Positions 1 to 12,100 of a stretch of DNA of 64,000 nt are shown piece after piece. The notes under the pieces are model-generated. The model saw nothing but the letters and a program-made list of their open reading frames with translations. It was not told the origin of the DNA and searched no databases. The translations under genes and the position numbers were made by a program. The stretch is taken from positions 10,645,820-10,709,819 of the forward strand of contig OY727096.1 in the NCBI GenBank assembly GCA_963402885.1, written 5' to 3'. Each line of letters opens with the position of its first letter. Position 1 is the stretch's first letter. The stretch is from Antedon bifida (Eukaryota > Echinodermata > Crinoidea > Comatulida > Antedonidae).

Positions 1-599
1 TAAATAATAAATGCGTTATTGCCATGTAATTCAATGTCTGAACCTTCAGGGCCATGGTCACCAGTATGGTTGGTAAGTTTTCAACCTGTCAACTTTTGGC
101 AGAAGCTTGAAGGAAAGATACAGCTCATTCACAAGCTTCATAGGCAGCATTAACTCCCACTTCTCATCTTCTACAATCTCAACCGATTTCACTAGATGTA
201 CCATAAAGATGACCACCATTATACACTGGTTTGATGAGTGCACATGGTTGTGGTATAAAAACTCATGTACTAGGGAAGGACAAGATAATGCCTGGTGATG
301 ACTCTTGCCCGAGATGAGTGGAGGTGGACAGAGATGACACCAAGAAGCAATTCTTATTTCGACCTGGTGAATTATATGGCTTTTTGACATGTAGCATTGT
401 GAAAATAGTGTTAAGGCCAGTGCTTTTGTTGAAACTGAACTTGTATTACCTATACAACAGTGACACAAATATCTTAAATGGAAAACATCAATGCAGACAG
501 AGAAAAAGATTCTAAGTGACGTATAATTTTGTTTGAAAAACGCTGATCATAAAGATAGTAACTTGAATACAGAGAGTCGACGAAATCTAAATGATGTGG

Positions 600-1060
600 T
601 TAATAAAATATCCCTATATATGTCAGAGACACGTACAAGACAACGATATCTGCACACATGGTACATGGTACACATGCTTTTATCAAATATTTCTTTGCTC
701 ATGACCACCTGAACTATGGCCGGTTACTTCCGCTTTATCACTTCCAACAGATTACTGATATTGGAGTTTATGATCACTTTCAACAGATTACTGATATTGG
801 AGTTTATGAGACGACATGTATGACAAAGGGACTTGCTGGATTTACATCAATTGATCAAGGTCATTGAGCATGGTATCATTGGAATAACACAAATTAATGA
901 TTTCATCAGAGCTGGCAAATCTAGTTGATGAGTTTGAAAGCCAACAATTAAAGAGAGATGATATCTTGATTAATGAAGAATGCTGAAATTCTCACAGAGG
1001 TGTTTGTTAGCCATGGCATGTTTGAGGCATTGGTAAAAGTTTTGTAGAAGGCAAACTGTC
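600..1060 (+). pseudogene. decayed fragment of a dispersed protein family
   Basis: The plus strand at 658..867 reads as a broken protein with an H-x-N-Y-x-R-x-L-P stretch followed, after a short duplicated segment (about 741..766 and 780..808), by an FTSIDQGH segment. I recall this order (HxNYxRxLP, then F-x-x-I-x-x-D-Q-x-H-E) from an uncharacterised protein family scattered in many copies through marine invertebrate genomes, but I cannot name it. Several frames are needed to follow it and there is no splice structure, so this copy is dead. It is probably a mobile-element or multicopy-gene relic. Confidence 0.35.
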
Positions 1061-1099
1061 TATGGGATCCTAAGAAAAGGACGATTATTGGCAAAAATA

Positions 1100-1534
1100 T
1101 ATATATGACGGTGAATACAGGTGATAAACTTATCAAAGTAAAAGAGGACTCCTATAGAGATTATTTGTCGTATCACATAGTCAGCTGTTACAGTACTGTA
1201 TATAAGAAAGTATGAGCATTTGGGGGTGAAATGAGGTATTGCAGTACTTTTTCTGATTTGTTTCTGAACAAGCTTGTTGTGATCACAGATCAGTCTGTTG
1301 AAGTTTGATGGATACAATAGTAGAGAACGAAGGAAGGTCAACTTACTATATCGCATTTAAGACAGCTCACTGATTAGAAATATTTCATTTGGCAGAGTTA
1401 GTTGTCATTTAACTGAAGAAGTTTATGATATGTTTTAATATGAAGAAGTGTACTATACTGTAGACCTTCTGATGGTCAACATTTTGTGTTAATCACCATG
1501 TTGTTGTCATAGGCATATCATTTTGTGTCATTTT
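1100..1534. other. no recognisable feature
   Basis: AT-rich sequence with no open frame of note, no splice-flanked coding block and no clear repeat. Confidence 0.4.
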
Positions 1535-1756
1535 AATCTAATCTTAATTTAACTTACACACGTTTTAATAAGAAATTTAACCCATTTTTAAAAAATGGTG
1601 GCCATTTTGAAATTCAAAATGGCCACCATTTTGTTGTTGTTATAGGCCTATCATTTTATGTTATTTCAATCAATTTCATAACTTGCACATGTTTTAATAA
1701 GAAATTTAATCCATTTTTTTAAAATGGCGGCCATTTTGAAATTCAAAATGTCAAAA
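1535..1756. repeat. tandem pair of AT-rich units with ATGGC/GCCAT palindromes
   Basis: Two diverged copies of a unit of roughly 115 bp follow each other; both contain a TTTTAATAAGAAATTTAA segment and then ATGG(T/C)GGCCATTTTGAAATTCAAAATG. In the first copy 1592..1611 and 1613..1632 form a perfect 20-bp inverted repeat around one central base. The core resembles the AAAATGGCGGC word bound by YY1-type factors, but a palindromic repeat element is the simpler reading. Confidence 0.6.
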
Positions 1757-2530
1757 TACTGATGAATATAGGTTTATAATAATTTTTATATAGCAGAGAA
1801 CCCATATGGCTTTAATTTTAACCTAAAATATTATTCATAATGGGTGTTACTTTGTCCAATATGGTACATTTATTGGATATTTTACGTATTGACGGCCATC
1901 TTGGATTTGACACCCTTAAGCTTTTTCAAAAAAATGGCAACATATTTTTTTTATTACTTTACATCCTAAAGACACTAAATCAGCTGGAATTTTGCTTTTA
2001 ACAAAAAAATGACACGAAATTACATAGTGGCCTACACTACACTGTGTGCGCCGCTATTCACAGACGATCTGACGAGAACCAGTTTCTCAACGCAGTACGG
2101 CTTTATATAACATTTCAACTAAATTTAGATAAGTGGTTGTTGTTTTATGATCACTAAACTAAAATTTCACTATTTATGAATTGGCGAGTTTAATACAACG
2201 AAGGTGGGGAAAAGGTAGTCACGCCCATGTGTTCAATAGTGTATGCTAACTTGTTATGGTTTGTTTAATCCAGGAAGGAGTGAAATTACATGGAAAAATC
2301 ACGAGTTGTTGAGGCGTGTTAATTTAATTCAATTCTTATTGCTCTCTAATTGTTTCGTAAATAAAATAAGTAAAAAAAAAAATGAAATTATTATAATTGC
2401 CAACAAACCGATCCCTTTAATAAGTAGACCTACGAATTTTTTTTGATTTTTGAAATATTAATCTGTATGTATTATTTTCCGTATGTTTTGCTCTTGATAT
2501 TATTATGTAAATTAGTGTATTAAACATTAC
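1757..2530. other. no recognisable feature
   Basis: AT-rich intergenic or intronic sequence. A short segment near 2065..2105 (GAGAACCAGTTTCTCAACGC) has a diverged relative near 30828..30850, so part of it is an old dispersed repeat. Confidence 0.4.
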
Positions 2531-2674
2531 CTGGAGGGCACTGTATACACATATTATACTCATCGATAATACACGGACTGCACTTTCCCGTTGTCATATT
2601 ACAGGTCAAACCGGTTCCTCTACCAATGTATCTTAATAACTCTGCTGAAATGTCTATATCGATGTCTGTACCAT
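2531..2674 (-). CDS. Cys-rich exon, possible continuation of the LRR gene
   Basis: On the minus strand a block opens after TGTTTGTGTTACAG and closes before GTAATG, giving 144 nt with one open frame when read in phase 1: an acidic DGTDIDIDIS start followed by CNMTTGKCSPC and CIQCPPG. The C-x-x-C and CPPG spacing resembles ephrin-receptor-like (GCC2/GCC3) Cys-rich modules; this is a loose resemblance. It lies 517 bp downstream of the last LRR exon, but that exon ends in phase 2, so the two cannot be joined directly. Either an exon (for example an LRR C-terminal cap) is missing, or this belongs to another transcript continuing off the left edge. Confidence 0.45.
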
Positions 2675-3190
2675 CTGTAACACAAACACTAGCAACACAA
2701 TTATGAGTTAGCACGTTACATTCTTGTATTCACCATGATTAGATGATCACACGAGTATTTCATAGTTAAATTACTTTATCAGAATACAAAGTTATTAACC
2801 AGAACAGCAGCAAAAATAACCTGTTAAATTAGTAAATTTTACACCAAAAACGAAATAATAAAAATTACCAGCAAAATTCACAATGTATCCTGATGATTAT
2901 CACCATATAACTTACCAAAATTTGCTGGTTAAAATAATTAGTATAATGTATATTGGAACCAGGCATATTGATTAAAATTCTACCAGTTAGATTAAATTAT
3001 CTTTAACAAATTTTACTAACAATACTGAACTCATGTAGTGCTAGTTTAACTGGAACAAAATAGCCCAATGCCGTATAAGTATGGATTTGTTTAGATACCT
3101 CTTTCAAGTCAACTTATTGAAGTCGATGTGCATCAAAGAAAACAAAATATACACACGTCGAATAATTTATTCTAAGAAACTTGTATTTAC

Positions 3191-6100
3191 ATGTTTAGAT
3201 CTTTTACAATACCAGTCGGAATTATTCGGAGTCCACCACAGTTCAGATATCTATAAATAATATAAAAAAAAGAAAAGATAACAATAAGATTATAGTGAAT
3301 GTCATTTTGTACAAAATAGTATACAACATACAATGGAAAAATGGAATTATAATGAAGAATAAAGTTATGATATCAGAATCTTATTTTAGTTTTTAACACA
3401 TATTGAAAACTATTATCATATTAACTTACATTGTTCCGTTTTCCACCATATGTGAAAAAGCATTTCTCTCGATCTTTTCTATTTTATTGTCAAATAAATA
3501 ACTGAAATAAAATATATAAAAAATGAGTTAACTTAAAACATGTTTGATTTGTTCTATGTTTTAATTGAAACGTGAATAACAAAGTTGAGTATTTCAATCG
3601 TTTGATAAAATAATAATATTCTTACATGTATTTCAGCGTTCTACCATTAGTTTTTAATGTGTTATGTGTAATTGTGTTAATTCCATTACTATAAAGGAAC
3701 CTGACAAATATTATATACAATGTTAATCAATTTGTGTAAAATCATTATGCGTTATGTATAAGTTCTTATTAAATATTACTCTTTATTATTCTACCGCGAT
3801 TTTGAACAAAAATCATGACGGCATACAGAAAATAACAGGCGTAATATGCCTAAGCAGAAAAGGAGATGTCTTTTGTAATGTTGTAACTCATTATACATTA
3901 ATATACTGGCCGCACATATTCCAGGTATTTACAAAATTATTGAAATTGAGACTATATGCTCAATACATGATTGTATTGTGGAAATTGTTTTGTTTCGCGT
4001 TGAAATACTAGATGGTTTACGAATGGTAATATTTATGTAGCGCATTCCAGAAACAATGTTGTCTCAATGCATGTGAACTAATATTTTACACTTCCAACTT
4101 ACACTTAACGATAAGTGCAGCCAATTAATGCGCCACTCATCTGTCCATGACAGTGGCTGTTCGTGAACTAGAACACTGTGATACGGTAATGAATAAAATA
4201 ACTAAACGTTTCAAAATAGAAAAACTGTTATGTTTAAACAACTCAATTAACTTACAAAAAATAAGATTGGTTCCACTGAATGCTCCTTCCTCGATATATG
4301 TAATTTTGTTTCCTACAAGCATTCTTAAAAAACAATAATATTAAATTGAAGACCAATCCACTATTATTATAGTAGCTGACATGTAACCCGGTTTACAATG
4401 GGTTGGTATGGTGTTATTTTTTCTTTATTTTGTTTTAGGACCGTAAGCATGAGTATTTGTTGGAAGCAAAACATTGTGCCAACAATTGTAAATCTGTATA
4501 TGTTTTTAATTATTATATTCTAGCACTATCGTATAGTCTAGGACCTGAGTAAGATGTGTATACATTTTATTTAGGAGATAATATCGCAATTGTTATAGGA
4601 TAATTTGACACCAATGAACAACATGTGGTGTGTGCCAAAATCGCTATCCGGAACGAACCAACCCAAAACCATTAGTGTAATTTTTGTGTTAAATTATATA
4701 ATGTTAAACAATCAACAAGAAAGAAATCCTTGGTATCAAATGAAAGCAAATGCTACTCATTGCTACCCAACTTGTATTGGAAATATTAAATTCCTAAAAT
4801 TGGATAATAATACATATTTAACGGTATAAACTTAGATTGATATACTATCTAATATCTGTAGACCTACTACAGAATGATTACAGTAATAATGTTTTTCAAA
4901 ACAAATACAGTTTTTACTGCAAACACATAGTGTAATAACATGTAAATGGAATATATTCTATATCAATGGGTAAATTAAAGTAGCTATCTTATGTTATACG
5001 ATATTATATCAATCTTAGTTTATATCATTAAATATTGATTATTACCAAATTTAAACATATTTGACCTCAAATGACCCCTAAACTATATTTCTACTTTGGC
5101 GAAAACGTGTTTCGAAAACTATAAAGTATATTTTGTCAAAAATTAATAAAATATGCACATTTTCCACAAAAAAAATGCATCCAAATTTAAGATTTTCAAT
5201 ACAAGTAGATTAGCAATGGATAGAATTACTTTATAAGTTTTCATTTGATACTAAATAGTTTGATTATTTAACATTATATATGTAAATATAAATTACCAGA
5301 ATATTCATTTTTGTGTATAAACATAATCAAATTATGCACATTTTCCAAGAAATTAGCTTAATAAATAACCATTTTCAATACAAGTTTGGTATCAGTATAT
5401 TATATAGGCTTTCATTTGATACAATACAGGTTGTCTATACTTAAAGAAATTTAACCAGAAAATGTATTTATTTATATTTTTGGGGTCAAATGTCAGTAAG
5501 ACCATTTCAGATGATTTTTTCTCTAATTGTTGTGTTGAATCAAATGTAAATATTTATTTCAATTTGACACCAAATCCAAAAATTCTTTATGACAAGTGGT
5601 TGTCAATATATATGAACAAAACCGTTTAATCTTTGAACCTGTTTTGGGCATGTTCGTCCCGGATAGCGATTTTGGAACACATCCACATTGTTCCTTAGGG
5701 TTCTATCCTATAAATTATGAAGAAAGAAGAAGAAAATACATTGAATTTGAATTCATTTAATTTTATTTATGCATCTCTATTTTATACTCACAACATCTCA
5801 AGTGATGACATATTAGTAAAGACATCTTTTGAGATGTGCTGAATATTATTTCTGTCCAACACTAAATTCTTAACTGAAGGTATCCGGCCATTTTCTAATG
5901 ATGTCAGATTGTTCCAGCTTAAATCTCTAAATATATAAAATCAAAAACATGCTATATTTTATAAATTATGTATGCTAAACATTGTCCAAGAAGAAATTAA
6001 AACATAAAAAACCTAAACATTGCATTTTACATTTGAATAAAAAAATAGTGTTCATTTTTTAAGCTGAAAATATATAAAAATAACAACAAAAAAACACAAC

Positions 6101-9100
6101 AAAAGGTGCTGTATTATGATAATTAACATAATAAACGACCTTCATGGTTGAGTTTTTAATGCAAAAGTTATTGAGTTACAATTTAGTCAGATATTTAAGA
6201 ATGACATATCTATTTTTATATTAGGTTAATTTGATATCTATATCAATGTATAGCCAGTCGTTTTAAACTCGAATTAAAGCCCGACTTCATTCAAGTCGAG
6301 CTGCAAACTCCAACAAATTTCATTTACAGTCGAAGTTCGAGCTTTTAGAACACGAGCGCAAGTTGTACGTACGTTTTTTTAGTTGGCATGTTTGTGTGTG
6401 TTGGGATAATGGGATAAATGAATATGTACTCACAGTATATAATGTAGGCGTAATTTACCAAAGGTCGGTAGTTCTGTAAGTTTGTTGTGAGAAAGCCACC
6501 TGAAGTTAAAGTATTGATTTAAGAGTAATAATTTAATGGCATAATTTACAATCATAGGCCTAATCGTTATTTTTCTAATATAAAAGCTCAGGTTCCACTA
6601 TCATTTTTCATCTGCCTGTTTTCATTCACCTTTTTTTCTAGCATAATTTTAACTTTCCCCTTGTGTATAAAAAGGCAAAAAAAAATGACTGAAGAGTTGT
6701 TACTGAATGTTCTATTTAAGGAATCTGACACAATGTCTTTACATCAACAGTCAATCAGATGGGCAGACATTAGGCTAGGTATGGATCAACCTCTGAATAT
6801 CGTAGCATAAACCTAGAGGTATGCTATTAAATTCACTATACCATATCTATGAATTTAGATACATGAAACAACTTTAATTTGCAGTTGAATGGAATATAAA
6901 CATTGTACTATAGGCCTATACAGTGTTAGTTTATAATTAATTAAATTAATTAAGCACCAATACACCAATTGAGATGATCCAGAATTTATAAACATATTTT
7001 GTATTTGTTGTTGTTAATCCCATCGGTGCTAATCACCACAGCAGGACAATTAGTAATTACCATTCTTGATTTGGTGACCAAATACACTTGATTTAGTTAG
7101 TTAGTTACAATATCAAAAGTCTAAATATACAGGGGAAAATGGTAAAACTAACGTCTATATATAAATTATGGCTAATTCTGACATAGGCGAGCACAATGGA
7201 AAAACTTTTAGACAAATCCCTGCCTTGGATACCTACATGATCTACCGCGAAATGTAAATTTGATAACATTAGTTTTCACTATTACGATATTGTCCCATAT
7301 TTCTATCTTAGGAAGATATTATAAAGAGTTTTACAATACCGGTAGATTTTCCACTCAATTGCAATTGTACGCTGTCAAAGTAATTTCCGGGTTCACGATG
7401 AGATCACGAGTTCACCTTGCAACTACCTGGTTTCAACTAAGTTGGCCGTTAGTGGCTATAGCCATTTTAGTTTTTTGTTTATTTTTGGATCGGACCGCGC
7501 GTGTGAAGGTACAGTAGTTAAAAAATAAAAATTATACTGCAAATAAATAAAGATCAAATTAAATATACGCCATAAAGCATCGGAGTATATTGTGGAGAAT
7601 AGTATTATAAAATTACATAGGGAGATCTGATGATAAGACATTTTGTTTAAAATTGAGTGAAATCCAGATAGCCGAGTTTTATTGAGTAAGCTGGCAGGAA
7701 TAACTGTAGGCTATCTGTGTCCTGTTAGGACCGGGATCTCTGCCCGGGTCATGTTGCAAGCCGTCTAAAACGTCTTCCTTTTTGGGCCGAAACGGCCCAC
7801 TCTGTCACGAAAGTTAGTTTCAAAAGATGTTTAAATTAAATAATGTATTAATGTTTAGGATGGTATTTATTTGAATAAACGCCTCCCTAATAAAACATCA
7901 CTTTGAATAATAATTTTTTGAAAGGGCGTGTGCAATTTTTTCTAAATAAATTTACAGGGCGACGGATGATCAATCAAATTTGTTCATGCCCAATAAGCAA
8001 GTGGAGTGCTTTGTGAAAAGTTTCTCTAGTTAATTCCTACGGGGCTAAATTTACCATGAAAGTATTTATTTGCTCAATTTGAACGACATGTTTCAATTTT
8101 GCGCTAATTAGTATCTGCATTATTGGAGTTTCCATACGTGATTGATTAAAAAGACCTGGGTTGGCATTTATCAATATTTGCTTATATTTTTGCTTAAGGT
8201 GAAATATTTAAGAAGTGCTTAAGCAAATAACTTAATCTTATTTATCAAACCGTCTTAGCAATGTCTTAGCAGAAAAATTGTCTTAGGTAAATTTTACTTT
8301 GCACATGCGCAAAATTAAACTCTAGAGGGCAGCAAATTATGTCTTAAGACGAAAAATTCTTGCTTACGCATGCGTTTTAGCTTTTTTCTCTTAGCGATGG
8401 CGGCGCTATAACATTTTATCTCCATATTTTCACTCCCAACTAGCGTAGCCTTTCCGAATGTTCAATGTTCCGGCCTAGCGCGCTCGCGTTGTCAAAAAAG
8501 AATGTTTCTGTTGCAGAAATGAGATAAGACGAAATTTTTCATCTTAAGATTTAAGACAAAATTAAGCAAATTTTTTTGCTTAGATATATTGATAAATCTG
8601 ACTTAGGCAAAATCAAGGATTTAAGGCAAAGTTAAGACGATTTTTTTGCTAAGCAAGTTTGATAAATCCGACCCATTTGACTAACTTTTAGAAAACTGTA
8701 TCGGCTGCCAAGGGTCGCTGTCATTGATAAAAATAAATAAATGTTGATTTGATTTAAGTTTAGAGCGAATGACTATCGTATGTATTTCCAACTGTTGTGC
8801 TCTTTCTCTATTTCAAGTAATAAAAACAATAGTAGCCAGAATGCGCCCTCTCTTGTTGGGAGTGAAAATATGGAGATAAAATGTTATAGCGCCGCCATCG
8901 CTAAGAGAAAAAAGCTAATACGCATGCGTAAGCAAGAATTTTTCGTCTTAAAACATAATTTGCTGCCCTCTAGAGTTTAATTTTGCGCATGTGCAAAGTA
9001 AAATTTACCTAAGACAATTTTTCTGCTAAGACATTGCTAAGACGGTTTGATAAATAAGATTAAGTTATTTGCTTAAGCACTTCTTAAATATAGCAAAAAT

Positions 9101-12100
9101 ATAAGTATTGATAAATGCCAACCCTGAGGTAATAATGTGAAACTCCTAAAAGCACTGTGCAATAAGCGCCAATTTGAACAATACCATTTTATTTTTACTA
9201 TGAAAGGTTTTTTTGGTTGCAATCATTTTTTGAGAAAAATGCTGTTCATGTTAATTAACAAGAAATGACAAATACAACACAAAACATGGCGTTTATGTTT
9301 ACTTCTATTCTAATTGTTTTATCTCAATGGAACTTCGCACCTTAGTTCATCGTCCTTGCCTATGCAGTTTTTAATTTATATATTATAGTTTTCTTCCAAA
9401 ATATGACTTTAATTAAGTGTTATGCAGTTAATTAATTAATTTACTTTTACATACTGATAAAACAAGTTTTTTAGTCTAGGAATAAACATACAGCAATACG
9501 GTAATAGTAATACTCACAGATTAATAACTCTGCTCAATGCCACAAATGCATCCTTGTGTATAAAACTAATTGAGTTGTTATTAAGTGCACTGAATAAAAT
9601 AGAAGAAATATCTATATATTATATCAAGATTATTATAATAAAACGTATAGATATGATTGAATATTTATATTCACTATCAATTTTAACATTAAATCGTTAT
9701 ATTTTTAACACTAGGCGAACGCTATATACAAACAAATTGGTTATATATGGCTCCAACAAATAACAAAACTGTAATACTTACAGAAAAATCAAGGTGTCGC
9801 CTTGAAACGCTCTTGAAGGTATACTTTTTAAACTGTTATCAGATAAATATCTAGGGCATTATAAAAAAATGTTTGCTACTATTTAGACTAACATTTTTCG
9901 AGACTGAAGCTGTTTTCCAATGGTCTTATTTAACATCTTTATATCAGGATTACACAATCAGGTAAAAGAAAACATGTTTTGCATTGTGGTCCTGTCTTAA
10001 ATACAGAAAATCAGGAATAAAAATGAGTTTTATGAAGACAAAAAATGTGATCAATATCTCGAAATCTAACTCTGAATGGAGCAATTGTTGGGGAATATAA
10101 AATTTGATAGGCTATTCCATATTTTAGCGCCTGCAACTTAGAACAACGAGTTTATCTTAATAATGGTATAGTAGGGTATTGTTATATTTAGGGTTGTACT
10201 CTACGTGTTAGGTGAGTATGAATATCGCCAATCAGCTCAATTTTGTTTAATAATCTCGTTAGTTGCAAGGTCGTGAATACATACATTATATAAGCTGGGG
10301 ATAGATCTCATTTCTCTTCTAAAGGTAGCCATGACATCTCTTTGATGATGCCATCACCACTTCAATTAATAAAATAAAATTGTGCATGTCATTATACATA
10401 GGGTCTATCCATTTCTGGAACATGTTGCACTTTAAATATAATGTACCTGCTAGTTCTTATGTATTTACATAAGTATACCTACATGCTTCCTATTGTTATA
10501 TTTTTTAAAGTTCCAGTAGAAATGTTTACCAAATGTGGGTTGTGTCTAACAAACCTATTGGAATAAGATGAATTCGTTATCTAAATCACACAAACGTTTT
10601 GTAGTAGTAGGCTGTTCTAATTCTTTCTACGACATTGTGTCAATAAACAGTAATATTATCAATATATTTCCATTATCTAAAAAATAAAATAATTTCTACT
10701 TGAAAACACAAGGAACTTTATGTTTTGTTTTAATTTTGGGTAAAAATATAATGTTGTTTATTAAATACTTTAAAAAAGTGGAATGAAAGAAATAAAAAAA
10801 AAACAATATCAATAAATAATCTTTACTTACACTTCAACAGTTTTATCTGTAGCCAATGCAAATGAATTTTCACAGAGCTCTTGAATTTCGTTAAACTGAA
10901 TCTTCCTAGGATATTGATATGAAAATCATTAGTTCATTAATTACAGCTTTCCTTGAAATGGAACGGAAATGAATTTTTTTTTCATTTTACAATGATGTAT
11001 TGAGGGTTACAAAGAGGAATATTCTAACAAAATACAAATTCATCCCTTAGGGGTAAGTTCCATTTTAAATCCCAACAATTCGCGGATGACCTCATTTTGC
11101 GAAAATATTCATATAACTCCCTGTAACAAAACGTAGTTTTTTTTGCAATTACTTTTGAAATCATTGAAATATTTGTTTTACCATTGTTCTCGATATAATT
11201 ATTATTGTATAAACGGATTTTCATCAGGTAAATGACAATTTTGTTTTAAGAAACCGAAGAAATCTTCGGTTGATGTCAAACAATGCTGTACTGGGAAGCG
11301 TAACCGACAGAAATAACATAGCGTTTTCATGGGATTTCAGGACACCATGTTAAATACAAAATATTAATTTCTGAACTTAGGGTCGTATATGAGAAACAAA
11401 ATTATTGTGAAATGTTCTTAAAAGATTAGCCTACATTACTGAATATTAACAAGGATTTTGGTTTGACGGTCGGTCTGTCAGTCGGTAAACACTAACTCAA
11501 CTTTTCGCATGCGACTGCAGCGATGTATTATATGCCTTGTTGATTTAAAAGATATCCTCAAGATCATTTTTAATTTATCTTGAATATATTGATTGACTTC
11601 CTGATAAACGTAAAATGAAAAAATTAACTTGTCTTTATAGGTTAATGTGGCACCTAAGTATAATTAAAATATTTGTAACAACGATATTGAATAATGTCTT
11701 GCATTGGAACGGTAATAATAAATATACAATAATTATATTTATGTTACAGTAATGCAATACGAGCAAAAACAGAAAGCTCTAAATGAATTGTGAGGAGGAT
11801 AAAGGCGACTTGAAAAGGAACTGGTTACCCTATCAAAAAATACCGAGATTTAGTACAATGAGCTGCAAAACTTTCTTTTTCCTTTTAACTTTCTTTGTTA
11901 AGAGTTGAGGAGAAACCAAGTTTGTTAAAATGTTTCTGTTTACACCAGGTATAATGTATGAAAATCAACAAAATGAGCAATACTTACAATTCATTCAATC
12001 GCATATTTAGAAAAGTAAAAGGCTCAATGTCATGTATTGGGTTTGACGATATTTTTCTACGAAGTACGAAGATTGGGAAGATCATTAAAAGCTATCGATA

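Noticed and set aside
58-468. 136-aa minus-strand frame
   Set aside because: No splice structure or recognised motif; lies beside decayed repeat DNA.
7260-7641. Open frames on both strands near 7.3-7.6 kb
   Set aside because: They lie inside Helitron copy A and are not conserved as frames in copies B to D.
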